64,000 bases of DNA from Stictocephala bisonia (GCA_035578905.1 JAQJVL010001104.1:124001-188000), one strand, 5' to 3'. Shown: positions 1 through 11,519, counted from the first letter of the stretch. Program-made: numbers and translations. The notes: generated from the sequence alone by a model not told the origin.

Positions 1-390
1 TAATTTTAAGTTTTTAGGACTATTGTTGGATTCTAAATTATCATGAAATTCTCATTTGATTGTGCATAAAAAATGGCTAAAGGTTTATATATCCTTAGTA
101 GATTAAGAAACTCAGTTGATAATTATATTTTACTTACTGTATACTTTGCTCACATTCAAAGTATTTTGACATATGGAATTGATCTCTGGGGATCTAATGG
201 CAATTTATTAATTAATCCTTAAGAAGATAAGGAAGAATGCTTTTCTTTCACTAAACGTCGGTAATTGTGAATTTATGTATTGAATGTCTACGTAATTGTA
301 AAATTTAGATCTAAAAAATCTTACTAAACAAACAGGGTACAATTTTTAATTTTAGAAGTGCATAAATGATCACTTAACAAATTAAGTAAA

Positions 391-714
391 TACGTACAGT
401 GGTAATGACCAACTCGCCCACCCATACATGTACAGTGGTAATGACCCACTCAGCCATACACGTACAGTGGCAATGACCCACCCATACACATACAGTGGTA
501 ATGACCCACCCAGCCATACATGTACAGTGGCAATGACCCACCCATACAAATACAGTGGTAATGACCCACCCAGCCATACACATACAGTGTTAATTACATA
601 ATTGCAAGCTTTTCCGCCCTCCCAGACATTGTAAAGTGCTACTGGCCCACCCACCCTCCCAGACAAGTACAGTGCTACTGGCCCACTCGCCCTCCCAGAC
701 AAGTACAGTGCTAT
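391..714 (+). repeat. G-quadruplex minisatellite, locus 1
   Basis: Array built on the shared block GTACAGTGxTAxTGACCC. The TACAGTG word recurs at 395, 431, 463, 491, 523, 551 and 583, giving spacings of 36, 32, 28, 32, 28 and 32 bp, so the left part alternates 32- and 28-bp units. A second subtype with 36-bp units (AGACAAGTACAGTGCTACTGG plus a C-rich tract) fills about 619-714 after a short non-repeat gap. Unit length changes in steps of 4 bp within the C-tract. It lies inside the LINE remnant between the YGIDLWG and LQKRAIRL segments. Confidence 0.9.
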
Positions 715-955
715 TTTTTGGAGTAAATAAAACTTTTTATACTCCAAAAAAGGGCTATTAGATTAATGTGCAATTTACCAGTATTAACATCTTGTAAACC
801 TTGGTTTGTACAACTTCGAATTCTAACGTTTTACTCTCTTTATGTATTCCTTTGCTCAGTTTTGTTCATAGAAATTTAGATTTATTTAATATCAATGCTG
901 ACTTTCATGTTTATAATACAAGACATAAGGATTGTTGAAGAGTTCAACAGTTTAA

Positions 956-1979
956 CACGTTAACTGCCATGCCTGATTTCGGTAATGTGGCCCAGGATGC
1001 CAAACCCAATATAATGCGTTAACTTGTTTAAATAGCCACCAATAGATATAATTATAGATAAAAAATAAGATTTTATTGAATTAAGGGTATATATTATGCA
1101 TTTTAGGCCGTGGACGATCGGACCGACACGTTTATATTTCGTCTAGAACTTCACAAAAAATATGTGTGTCGGTCCGATTGAGCAACGTCTACAATGGATA
1201 ATAATTTTGGTTTTGTTTGGTTGGTAATAGGGAATTCCCGATCTTTTCATGACTCATGTTGCCGGCTCTTTCAGAACTAATGATTCTAGTGCTGTCATAC
1301 TTCTTCATAGCGGCCAGCTGATGAAACATTTATTCGCATGCTTTTTACAGCTGATGAAACATTTATTCATGCGCTTTTTACTTAGCTAACCTTTAGTGTT
1401 CTCTCGTGAATAAGAAGTGACCTATTTAGTCCACTGTAGTGATTATAATTTGTTTATCCTATATGTTTATTATTATTTTGTTTCTATTGTTTTTGTACAT
1501 ATTGTAAATATAACCATAATACTTTACCTAAATTGAAATAAATTTATTATTTATTATCTAAATAACATAAATAAAAATATTTAAAAAACATAAAAATGGG
1601 TTATTAGTGTTCGTATTCAATATTTAGGTTTGTAGTTTATTTATATTAAATGAAATAGCTAATTATTCTTGCATCAAATTAGCTTAAAATAACCGTCAGT
1701 CCGATTGGACCGACGAAATCATTAAATTTTCTGCTAAGATTCGTAGACGTTTTCATAATGTTATAATCAAAATATCTTGTTGTAATATTTCTTTATATAG
1801 TTTGTAATCTAGTAATTCATTGTAGTATATTTGTAGTCCGCTAGAGTGCGTCAGCTGTATAATCTAGAGCAAAACCTAAAGCTATTCCGTGACTGGCTCG
1901 TCAGTCCGCTCGGACCGACGCACTCCCCCTACGGGACTTACTGTGTCAGTCCGATCGGACTGACATGGCAGCTAACGTG
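956..1979. mobile_element. TTAA-flanked non-autonomous transposon (piggyBac-type MITE)
   Basis: A 1,024-bp element with 16-bp terminal inverted repeats: CACGTTAACTGCCATG at 956-971 and its reverse complement with one mismatch at 1964-1979. Both sides carry TTAA (952-955 and 1980-1983), the target duplication of piggyBac-superfamily elements. It interrupts the C-terminus of a LINE ORF, so the insertion is younger than that LINE. There is no transposase ORF. The interior has repeated GTCGGTCCGAT-type palindromic motifs and a ~38-bp tandem duplication near 1312-1381. Confidence 0.85.
1945..1964. repeat. Perfect 20-bp palindrome, one of several inside the TTAA element
   Basis: GTCAGTCCGATCGGACTGAC is a perfect palindrome abutting the right TIR. 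Related motifs occur within the same element at about 1109-1124 and 1167-1181 (inverted halves of ATCGGACCGACAC), 1694-1715 and 1900-1921. Repetition of one palindrome inside a transposon suggests protein-binding sites; that is inference. Confidence 0.75.
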
Positions 1980-2170
1980 TTAAGTATAGTAGCTCAAATA
2001 CAAACTAGTTATATATTTCTACTAAACTGTATAATTCATTGCCAAATAGAATTAAATCACTACCCCACTCTAAATTAAATTTAAAGAAAAAAATCAAGGA
2101 TGTTCTGCTCGATGAATGTCTATATAAAATTGATGATTTTTTAACTGTAAATTGGGAAAGCCATAACTAA

Positions 2171-2473
2171 TTTTAGAATTATGACCTAGATTATATGTTA
2201 ACATTATTATTATAATGTAGTCTTACATTAATTTATCTTCAATTGTTTTTCATCTAATTTTATTGTTCTAGCCATTTTGTATATTGAATTGTATTTTATG
2301 TCTATTTTAATTTTTTTTACATTGTACTTGTATAATTTTTTTTAATTTTTGTACAAAGTTTTGTTAAATTTAGTGTAAAAATCTTGACTTTTGTCCATGC
2401 ACTGTTATGTGTTTTATGACAGTAAAAATCTTGAATCTTAAAAAAATGTCGTAATATATGCATTGTAACTAAC
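2171..2473. other. AT-rich stretch left of the last visible AGL exon
   Basis: T-rich sequence, probably intron of the minus-strand AGL gene plus LINE 3' flank. No exon encoding the next expected segment of the enzyme was found here on the minus strand, so the next exon should lie beyond the left edge. Confidence 0.5.
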
Positions 2474-2692
2474 CTGAAGATGTTGTTCACAATTGACAGC
2501 AGCCGGTACACCAGAGAACTCCCAGTGGCCTTTAGCTACCTCCAAACTGAACTTATAGAGGGAGAGATCAAGGAGGTATGCCGGTTTTAGGTGAGGGCAG
2601 TTGACCAAGTTGTAGGTACACTCGGGGTGTTCTTGTAGCCAGGGACTTTCATTGGCAGTGTGGTTCAGCACAATATCACAAATACTCATCAT
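2474..2692 (-). CDS. AGL: Glycogen debranching enzyme, exon 6 (partial gene)
   Basis: Encodes 73 residues starting MMSICDIVLNHTA. The segment DIVLNHT is conserved region I of GH13 (the D-x-x-x-N-H motif of the 4-alpha-glucanotransferase barrel). It is followed by QEHPECTYNLVNCPHLKPA, strongly conserved in eukaryotic debranching enzymes. The enzyme transfers maltotriosyl units and cleaves the alpha-1,6 branch during cytosolic glycogen breakdown. Minus-strand acceptor AG is at 2693-2694 and donor GT at 2472-2473 (GTTAGT). The exon starts and ends in phase 0. This is the last visible exon; the full protein is normally about 1,500 residues, so most of the gene is outside the window. Confidence 0.95.
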
Positions 2693-4575
2693 CTGAACCC
2701 AACGTCTACTTTAGATCATGATTAAAGTTATAAATTCACTAAACTAATCAATTTTTTGACATTTTGTGACAGTATTGGCTCTTGGGTAGAACAAATACAA
2801 TTTTAGATGATTAATAATAAAGGAAAACTGATGAAAGGATTTTAACCTTCTTCTTTTTAAATCCATGATTTGTATTTTTATTTTGCATATGTTTCTGTCC
2901 CCTTAATTTTGTACATGAAAAACCACATATACATTAATGATGAGGGGTACAGAATATACAATGTTTGGCTTTCTATTAAGCTGAAAACATGTCCTAGCCG
3001 ATTGAAAATGCATAAAACCTGTTCCAGCAAATAGAAATCAGGATTCATATTTTATAAGATAAAATATCTTACAGCAATTATGGGCAATAAACCGCTACTT
3101 TACCCAAGAGCTACAAGATAAGAATTTTAATAAATTCTTGTATAAATAAGCAACATGAATAATAATAAGTAAAATTGTATCCTCTTGTATGTACATGAAT
3201 TCAAAGAATATTTGAATTGAATTGGGAAAAAAGCCCTGACTGTTGGGCTATTAATAAATTGCCCTTTCTGAGGAACAGTCGAACTCAGATAGTAACCAGA
3301 CTACACTCATCCACACTCATCCTACACTCATATAACCATTCATATTCGCCTTAAAATACCAACAACGTTGTGTCGGCGTCTCATATATAAGAATAAGTGT
3401 GTAGTTATTTTGGCTACATTCCCAGAGTGGGTTGAAACTTGTAAATTCAATCCCGGGTTTCATCACAGGTTTTTAAAATTATTTTTACATGAACAACTAT
3501 AACTCTTTATTGGATAAAAGATAACTCTAACTTAACGTAAAGCTTATCTACAACTATTACTGGGCAATTACTTAATTAACTAAACCTGAATTCATAAATA
3601 CTCTAATTCATTAATAAAATCTTACAATTTCATTTATTGACAACTTATGAATGAACTCAGTTCCAACACACAAATGAGTAATTCAAATGATGTCTCATAA
3701 CATGGCCTGGAAAGTTTAAATTAACAAACGACATAAGACTTAATTAACTATAAGAAAACCCTTAGTTTCCCTCAGAGTAGTCCCTCTCACGATACAACAC
3801 CAACCAATTTAACTGGACAAGCTGCATACTACTGCATGCCGTAAAAATCCTGAACACTAGTAGGTACGTCCTCATTGATACTTCCAGCTACTGTCCAATT
3901 TTTTAAATCAAATTTATTGAACTATTCTAATAATCATCATTCACTTTACACTCCTCACAGCATTACTATCATTATTTGTTGTCGTTATACTATATTTTAC
4001 TTTGCTTTTCTTTATTGCTTTTATATTATTTAAAGCTATTAACATTACTCTAATGAAGTAAATTTTGTGAAATCTTTAAGCAGGAAAAACACGCTTTTAT
4101 TCCATATGACACCTGGATTCACACATGAATATTCCCTACCTTTGAACACAGTTTTATTTTAACGATGTTAGGAATAATTAAATAATTATAGCATTATCTT
4201 CATAAATAAGTTGTGAGTATTTTTTCTGAACTAAAATAAAGGTTATTCTTATATACTGTGCTTTTTAAAAGCCCATGAGGGAAATGGCTTTGATTAAGTG
4301 TTATGCATTGGTAAATAAAATTTTATTTCAGTAATAGTTTTAAATGTAAAACATCTTTGAGATTTTATTTTAAAAATATAAATTTGTTACTAATTTTATA
4401 TGTATTTACTTCATTGTTCAAGCACAATTTATAGAAAGTTCTTATGATGATAGTGTATCTCTATTTCTTTATCACTAAAATAAAATTGCTGCATTTGTTG
4501 ATCATATTTGTATTATCTACTAATAAAGATACTATAAAAAATTAAGCTACAATAGATCAAGTGTGGTTAAAATAC
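2693..4575. other. AGL intron, no coding sequence
   Basis: AT-rich intron sequence. The only recognisable content is a dispersed repeat copy around 3,235-3,400. The remainder shows no exon, RNA gene or transposon end that I can support. Confidence 0.6.
3235..3400 (+). repeat. Dispersed SINE-like repeat, copy 1
   Basis: Matches in inverted orientation a copy at 46,500-46,735. Shared words in order include TTGGGCTATTAAT, CTTTCTGAGGAA, GACTACACTCATC, ATATTCGCC and GTCGGCGTCT. The other copy carries a tRNA-like B box at its head, which is missing here, so this copy is probably 5'-truncated. Confidence 0.65.
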
Positions 4576-4710
4576 CTTCCAATCATGGCGCAGTTTGTCC
4601 AGCAAGTTTTGTACTTGATTGATATCAGGTGTATGACCATTGATTGCAAATTTAGGATTCAATGCAAGCTGATTTTGCAGGCTGTAAGCCGAGTTTGAGC
4701 CTCCAAGTTC
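4576..4710 (-). CDS. AGL: Glycogen debranching enzyme, exon 5
   Basis: Encodes 45 residues from ELGGSNSAYSLQNQL to LLDKLRHDWK, in phase 0 at both ends. It corresponds to the segment of the debranching enzyme N-terminal GH13 domain with the conserved S-x-x-S-Y-S-L-x-N-Q-L pattern directly upstream of region I. Acceptor AG is at 4711-4712 after a T-rich tract and donor GTATT begins at 4575. It joins in frame to the exons on either side. Confidence 0.95.
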
Positions 4711-4753
4711 CTGAAAATAACAATATTTGTCATGTAGGTGAACAATGGTTGTC

Positions 4754-4895
4754 ACTTTGGGCGAGCCGGTGGCTGAGCGGTCTAAGGTGTCAGGACTTTG
4801 AGCTTGGGTTAGAGATAGCACAGTTCGAATCCGGCCTAGTCTGGAAGATTTATCAGCAATATTCACCTTGTACTGAATAAATGAATAATGAATAT
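4754..4895 (+). mobile_element. tRNA-derived SINE
   Basis: Contains an A-box-like stretch (GGTGGCTGAGCGGTCTAAG) and, about 45 bp on, a B-box (GTTCGAATCC), the RNA polymerase III promoter of a tRNA-Leu/Ser-like head. The 3' part has short AATGAATAATG-type repeats, as expected of a SINE tail. The ends do not form a convincing 7-bp acceptor stem, so it is not a functional tRNA gene. It lies in an AGL intron, antisense to that gene. Confidence 0.7.
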
Positions 4896-5339
4896 ATTTC
4901 CTCAGTTTTACAAATCAATCATACAGTTTCTATGGAAATAAATACCGCCATCTCTTCCAGTATTGATGGCTGGTGTTCACTATGCCTGTCACTAATTATC
5001 AGCCATTATGTTGCTTCTACTGATAACGTGGCTCCTGTGGCATTTGGCAATCCTTATTCTAATACAAACGAAACACAATATTCCCCTTTAAAAAATCAAC
5101 TAAACAAAATAGTGTTACTATTAATAGATTTATTTTATTCCTAATCATAACCCAAAATTCTATATTTACAAGTTTACACTAATATGAAAAAAAAAACATA
5201 ATACAATATATAAGGCAACTTTTAATATTACTTTTTACTATTTTATCTAAAGCTTGTTACATTTAAACTATAACATCAAACATGTTTTGTACATCTTTTT
5301 GATCAAGTAACCAATTTTTTAGTTCAATTGAACATTTCA
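4896..5339. other. AGL intron, no feature seen
   Basis: Short ORFs only, with no recognisable domain, between the SINE and the LINE remnant. Confidence 0.45.
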
Positions 5340-6143
5340 TTATACTCATAATTTGCTTCAATTCTATGGGTAAAAATTGTATAGTTTTGGCGCTAAAAAA
5401 AGGTATGAATTTTGAAACACATTTTTATTTACTCTAGACCTTCTAACATTTCCCCTTGAAATATTTCGAGTCAAATAGCCTGGATTTTGCACATTTTCAT
5501 TTCTGTTTTGCCCACTTTTGATATAAAACAATCTTAATACTTTAAATATGTACAAGTGCGCATTGGAAGAATTTTTAAAGATTGATAAAGCGGAAATGTT
5601 GTTTCGCGTTTCCGTTTAAACAGCAATACACGAACTAGGTGATTCTGAGTTATTTTTAATTTTTCTATGTGTGTCTTGAATGTACCTCCCCAGCAAGAAA
5701 TTCCATATTGTAATTTTGAGTGTATTAATGCATAATAAAGTGATCTCAATAAATCCACATCCCATACATGTCTCATACATGTATTTAGTTGAGTGATATG
5801 TTATTTCCATGATAGCCTTTGGTCCTATTCCTAAATAAGTGAAATCCTCTACTTTTTGTACTTCTTGGCAGTTACAAGTATTTCTATTTTTACACATTTT
5901 ATCGTGAAATTTGATATTATAAGCAAACTCAAAACTATCAAAACCAAAATTAATGTACTTTGTCTTAGATATATTCACTGACATACAATTTGAATTGCAC
6001 CAAGAATTTAATAGATCAAGGTCTTGCATCATTTGATTATATACTATCTCTTTGTCATAATTTGCATAGGTAAGAGCAACATCGTCTTCAACATCTACTG
6101 TAATGGTTCGCCCCATTACTCTGTCTGAATAAGTTCCTTGCAC
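5340..6143 (-). pseudogene. 5'-truncated LINE reverse transcriptase remnant
   Basis: Overlapping minus-strand reading frames give a non-LTR RT from its catalytic region to its C-terminus. Near 6,085 a degraded catalytic box reads VEDDVALTYANYDKE in place of the usual (F/Y)ADD context. SVNISKTKYINFGF and VEDFTYLGI follow, then LRSLYYALIHSKLQYGISC and a C-terminal part ending APKLYNFYP. Frameshifts separate the blocks. It begins abruptly at about 6,143, as expected of incomplete target-primed insertion. It is in the same orientation as AGL and inside its intron. Confidence 0.8.
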
Positions 6144-6665
6144 AGATCAATAGTCTATGAGGAATGGGCAGAGTAAGGATAAGAAGGAGATCGGCCTTTC
6201 CTTTCTCTCCTTTAAAAAAAAAATGTGTATTCAGTTTTAGACTTAAGTTTTTATTATTTATTAGGTAGTATTAAATAATGATGCATGTGGTTTTATTATG
6301 TATTTAAGGACATGATATTTTTTTAACAGTGAACGTGTTAAGTACATAGTTCATGAATATTTTTTTTTTTTTTTTTTATCTTCCTGTTAATAAAACGTTA
6401 TTCGATATTTTTACATGAGTTTTGCATGTGTTTTTAAGTAGCAGAACTTTTAACAGTTTTTCAAGTAAAGTAGACTGGTTATTTACTTTAAATAATATAA
6501 ATCAACTCTTTATGTTTGTTGAAATTGCTAATTGTTGTCCATTAGTAATGACCATTTATTGTAAATCTTACAAATATTCTCAAGAATAGACTATACTATT
6601 GTCTAACAAATATGCTAATACAAATGTTTGTTGATTGAAGGTTGTAATGTTAAAATACTACGTAC
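6144..6665. other. AGL intron, no coding sequence
   Basis: Contains a poly(T) run at about 6,360-6,377. Nothing else recognisable. Confidence 0.5.
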
Positions 6666-6858
6666 TTGTATGGGCGTGAAGTGTATCATGTTGTAGCCAG
6701 TCTCCTTAGCTACTCGCAGTTTGCCTTCCCAAGAGTCGAGGGGCCCAAGTAATTTGGCTAGATAGGTAACACATTGAACACAATCCAGGGGAATATCCTC
6801 GCCACCAGCATTTAAAGTTGGTTCTACCAGGAAATAACCAGACCCAGCCTTAGTGTCA
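6666..6858 (-). CDS. AGL: Glycogen debranching enzyme, exon 4
   Basis: 193-nt exon whose first base completes a Ser codon from the previous exon; 64 codons follow, ending in phase 0. It contains [17 protein letters not shown], a Cys-containing [17 protein letters not shown] segment and [17 protein letters not shown], the GYNMIHFTP hallmark of debranching enzymes just before the first barrel strands. Acceptor AG is at 6859-6860 behind a T-rich tract; donor GTACGT starts at 6665. Confidence 0.96.
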
Positions 6859-8967
6859 CTAAAAAATAATAAATAATATAACATATACAAAAAACTTTAT
6901 AATTTGTCCTACAAATGGGGGTTTATAACCTTTTCACTTCAGTTTCATAAAACCTTCTCATTAATGTACTACTGCAGGATATAAAATATGGACAAATAAA
7001 GAATTGTTCCTTCAATAGTTCTATAAAGACATTTTTAAAGTAAGAATAGGGCAAAAAGCAGATTTTTAGACATCTAACCATGTACTGAATGATGTATTTG
7101 CCTTAATATAATAGTACAGATTATTATAAGTACACAGATTTGAGTGATTTCCCACTTGTAAAATATTTATACTATTTCAATTCAATTCAAAATCATTAAA
7201 TTTATTATTTACTTCTTAAAATACCATTAAAATTGCAGCTGTTACTAGCAGAACAGCTATTTAAGATAATATAAATTAAAATATATGAAAAATCACTGAC
7301 AAATTGCAACAGTAATAAATGAAAATAACTTTTATAGTTAATTTAATAAATAGTAATAAAAGAAAAAAACAACTAATCAGAGGAAGAAAAATGATGTTTT
7401 GAAAATTTAATACATGTACTTTTGCAATTTATATAAATTTCAACATCGATTTTCTGGGTATTTTCAACATTTTACTTTTTTCTCTTTTAAGTTCCTTTCT
7501 GGATTATGACTGGTGTAAGTACAAACATACTCTACTAGCTGTAATGCAATCAATTGAAATTACTTTGATTGATATTTCTTTTTAAATTATAAATTAATAA
7601 CAAATAATAAGTATATAAACAATAAACACTTAACAAAAACAATCAGAAAATAAATTACAACAAACGTAAATTGATCAACAACTAATAACAATATATAATC
7701 TGGAAAAATAAATGAACATTTAATTTAAAGGTAATTCAGCTTGATGACTTGGCAAAAATTATCTGTCACAGATATACTGAAATAAGCATTGTGGTGAGGA
7801 ATTTCTTCCAATATTAGTCAAAGTAAATGATAACATTCCTGAGTCCATTGGCAAAACCCCAGATGGTAGGAATCAGTATAGGACTTATTCCTGTCAAAAC
7901 TTTTTCAGGCATTGCCGGTTATTCAAAAACAGATGATGTGTATTTTTAGTATAAAACTTATTTGCAAGTAGGAGTCATATACCTCTTTGTGTTTATTACA
8001 TATTTTTCTAATAGGCCTAGAAGCAGAAAAAATATAGCTAAATCAGAAATAAAGAAGAAAACAAAATTCGATTTTTAGCTTGGTATGTTTGCTTCTTAAT
8101 GTGTATGAATACAAAGATTATGAATTGGATAACCTCATTTTGTAAGTTACATTTTATTTACTATTTGTAAATTTAATCTTAGTCCTTATATTGCTAGTCA
8201 ATAACTAAAAATTGAAATCATAAACAACAATTGTTATCAATCACATTCTTATCAACGAAATATTTAATTAACTAATTACTAGTGTAAATCAATAAACTGT
8301 CTCTTTACGTTCATTCTTAATTGATTTTTATTCAATAAATGTTGCAAACTGTAGTAAGGAATTGATTAGATCGGGTATTTTATATTCTAAAGTTACTTAA
8401 TCATTATTGTTAGTGTGTCTGAGCAATAAATTGCTTATGTCTTAGGTTGTTTTGCAAGTTTGGTATCTATATTTGGTAAATATATTTGGTATATATGGTA
8501 AATAATGGCAATGGTAATAATGGTAAATAATTTGCATCTATATTTATTATCAAAATAATGTCTAGATAAATCTGTTAACCTAGCCAGTGAATCAAAACCC
8601 ATTATTCTCAAAATATCCAAAGGCTTTTGGATTGTATATTAAACGATACTTTTAAAATTCAGTTATAAATATTTTTCAATTGTTTTAGTATATATTCAGG
8701 AACTAAATAATAAAGAGTTTTCCCTTTTCACATTTTTTGTAATCAGTCAAATACTAATCAAAATAAACATAGGTAATTTTAAATATGCTACTGTTGCTAT
8801 CAAGAGACTTAATTGTAGCATAAAATTAATCATAAATTTATTTATTTATTAATGGGAAGAAATATGACAATATTACGATAGTTAATTATGGCCAGAGACA
8901 TTTCACTGATCTCTGTCATAAATAATTGTTTATAAACAAATGATTTTAAATCCATCATCTCCATTAC
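6859..8967. other. AGL intron, no coding sequence
   Basis: About 2.1 kb of AT-rich intron with no exon-like, RNA-like or transposon-end signal that I can support. Confidence 0.55.
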
Positions 8968-9178
8968 CTGTCATCATAGTGAAAATAGTAGTGGTAAGAG
9001 CCAGGGGCGTTGAGGAGAAAGCGACAATACTTAGCAGTGTCATCTCCCGAAGATGTGGCCCAGGCCAATGCTTTGTATTGCTTTCGAGAGAAGGCTTTAC
9101 CCTCATCTGGTAGGTTAGTGTAGACAGTTACCTTGCGGCCAAACAGACTAGGCCCTAATCGCAGCTCTAACCACCAGC
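8968..9178 (-). CDS. AGL: Glycogen debranching enzyme, exon 3
   Basis: 211-nt exon, entered with a Gly codon split after its first base and left with two bases (AG) of a split Ser codon. It encodes LELRLGPSLFGRKVTVYTN, which matches the N-terminal beta domain of AGL, then YKALAWATSSGDDTAKYC and a Tyr-rich SYHYYFHYDD. Acceptor AG is at 9179-9180, donor GTAATG begins at 8967. Phase agrees with exons 2 and 4. Confidence 0.95.
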
Positions 9179-10904
9179 CTGCAACGAAAGTGCTTTCATT
9201 AATTTCAAGATTAAAGAAGTAATATATATATGCATATTTACTACTAAAATACCTGTTGTGAAAGAATAATTCTTTCCGTGTAATATGTGTACTACGTCAA
9301 TGAAAAGTTATTGGCAAGCACTGCAGAGAACTTATATGTACATCTGTAAAAAAAAAAAAAGAAAAAAAGAAGAAAAAAATACCTCTGTCTATTGAGTTTT
9401 TACAGATTTACTTGGATGGGACTCTAAAACTATTTTCAATAATATTAGGAGAAACTGGAGCTGAAAAACTCTATAATATTAATAACAAGACAAATTTATT
9501 CAATAACAATAGAGTATTCAACAACAGGACAACATGTCAGAAAGCCACAACTTGAAAAGATTGATATCATACTTCAATAAGCACCTCAATTGACTGAATG
9601 TGCTTAAACATGGACAACAAGACACTTAAAACATCAGTTATAAATTGAAGAATCTAGGACCATACAATCTAGCTATGCACTATCAAGAAGGATTGCCACA
9701 ATAATAAAAAAATTTATTTTAAAAGAAAATAGTTATAAACAGAGAAAAGCTGGGAAGAAGTGTTTTTTTTTTTTTTTTTTCAGACAGTTCCGATTAGTCA
9801 TAAAACAAAGCTACAATTACAATGCCCTTAAGCTTGGCTTATGCTGTAAAAAAATAAGAAAACAAAAGGCTTCAAACAACATTTTATGCTAACTTTATGA
9901 AATAAAATAGGTAAACTAAATTCTCAGAAAGATAATACATTTACAGACCACTTTCAAGAAAAAAAAAACACAATGACAAAAGCTATATCTTATTGCTTCA
10001 AGAGTTGATGCAAAATTCCAAAATTAATTTGGCAGAAATAAATACATGAAGTACAATTAGCCCAGGCATATTAGCAGCCTGGCGCCTAAAAATTGCTTGA
10101 GAGTTGGAAATCGTTTTAAACCCTTTTGGGGGTTCTGAATAACGGGTATCTGAGTTTGCGAAGGTTTCTAGGTTATGCTTCATTTTTTAGAGACTACAAA
10201 CCATAAAATTTTCACACTAAATCTTATATGAAATGGTATCAAAAATATTGAAATCAGTTCAGTTGTTCAGATGCAATTGCCTATCAAAAATGGGTGATTT
10301 TTACACACTTAGCTTAAAAGTTGACAACCTTCATTTTCTACTGCCTGTAGGTCGAAAAGGATTGCACCTATTGAAAAATGTCAAGGACTAAACTTATAGC
10401 AAATGCATTTTTAAATCAGATGCTTTTTAAAATTCGAAATTTGCTCATTTCAGTGCTGAGATATGAAATATAAACCAAAAGAGTCCGTAGCACCAAATTT
10501 CCGCTAAGGCAGTTCAACACAGGAAACTTTGTTTGAACTCAAAACTTCTCACTTCCTTGCTTTTTTTTCGAGTAAATTTAGACATCTCATATACAAATTT
10601 AAACTCAAGTAATCGTTATATCAAGCTCTGATTACAAGGTGACCATCAATAATTAATTATTCACCAGACGGTCACATAAAATTAAAACAGGGAAGACAAA
10701 ATGAGAGGGTTGCTCATTATATAAAAGTACTAGCACAGTTCCCTTCCTTCATATGGGGTTAACGTTGATTTAAGTAGTGCTTATAGCATTCAGTAATGCA
10801 AAACATGTACCTACTGGAATATGTATAATATAAAACTTGCTTACTATTTATCTGAATGCTTCCATGTGATTAGTAGATTTAGTTACCAGTATTTTATTGA
10901 ATCA

Positions 10905-10955
10905 GACCAGGTTATTTCGCCCATGTGACGTCACAGTCTACTATGCAGCCTCATC
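10905..10955 (+). repeat. Dispersed repeat containing a TGACGTCA palindrome, copy 1
   Basis: A stretch of about 40 bp reading CAGGTTATTTCGCCCATGTG then ACGTCACAGTCTACT recurs with two or three changes at about 37,697-37,736, inside a hAT-type MITE. The palindrome TGACGTCA matches the consensus cAMP response element, but its presence in a transposon copy is no evidence of regulation. Confidence 0.6.
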
Positions 10956-11109
10956 ATTGATATCTACTGTGTTTTCTAGTTACCGTGGTTGTGGTTAGGT
11001 TTGGTCCGGTATTTACTTCAGAACTATGCAAGTTGTTTATTTATTCCAACAGCTGATTAATGAAACTATTATAAACAATTAATTAGTTGTCAAATTGGTA
11101 TTGCCATAG

Positions 11110-11285
11110 GAGTTGCATTGAACCCCTTGGGTGGTTTCCTGATGGAATTTAAAAATAAAGATAGGCCTATGTGTTAACCAAAGAGCCTAGGAATGTCCAT
11201 GCAACATTTCAGATGAATGGGTTCAGTAGTGTTTGCATGATTGAGTAACACACACAGACACCATTAGATTTTTATATAATAGTAA
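11110..11285 (+). repeat. Retroelement 3'-end-like fragment
   Basis: Reads GTCCATGCAACATTTCAGAT, then GGGTTCAGTAGTGTTTGCAT, then GAGTAACACACACAGACA and a TTTTTATATAATAG tail. This word order is familiar from 3' ends of RTE-type or related retroelements in arthropods. No coding part is attached. Confidence 0.5.
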
Positions 11286-11519
11286 GATTTATAGCTAATA
11301 AAAAAAAGTGATTGCAATTTACAAGTAACAGGGAGTTATAATAACTAAATAATTTATATGGGTCAGACAACAATTGTTAAAATTATCATGGAGAAATTGT
11401 GGTAGCTGTCCTCTTCTGTTGGCCTGTCCCTCGTCTCATTTGATTCTGAAGGCAGAAAAAGAGTTTTATATTTACTGATGATAAGGAATTGCTATTAAAC
11501 TGTTAATAAACACACAAAC

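Larger units (their letters stand above)
1..2170 (+). pseudogene. LINE reverse transcriptase C-terminal remnant, interrupted twice
   Basis: Broken C-terminal part of a non-LTR retrotransposon ORF2. Positions 1-215 translate, across stops, to the usual segment after the polymerase core (LGLLLDSKLS, then LYILSRLRNSVDNYILL, then ILTYGIDLWGS). The match resumes at about 731 with LFILQKRAIRLMCNLPV and SCKPWFVQLRILTFYSLYV, then NTRHK near 917. It ends with KLYNSLPNRIKSLPHS and a stop at 2168-2170. The ORF is cut by a minisatellite array (391-714) with unmatched DNA before it, and by a TTAA-flanked element (956-1979). Stops and frame changes show it is dead. The family is CR1/Jockey-like by general pattern only. 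Confidence 0.8.
9179..11519. other. AGL intron with retroelement fragments
   Basis: Contains A- and T-runs near 9,349-9,380 and 9,763-9,780, a CRE-containing repeat at about 10,905-10,955, and a retroelement 3'-end-like piece at 11,110-11,285. No coding exon seen. Confidence 0.55.

Noticed and set aside
382..747. ORFs of 69 and 121 codons over the first minisatellite
   Set aside because: Repeat-derived frames with no domain; they overlap a dead LINE.
4754..4845. Functional tRNA-Leu or tRNA-Ser gene
   Set aside because: A and B boxes are present but acceptor ends do not pair well, and the sequence continues into a SINE tail.
4662..4880. 72-codon plus-strand ORF
   Set aside because: It is antisense to AGL exon 5 and runs into the tRNA-derived SINE.
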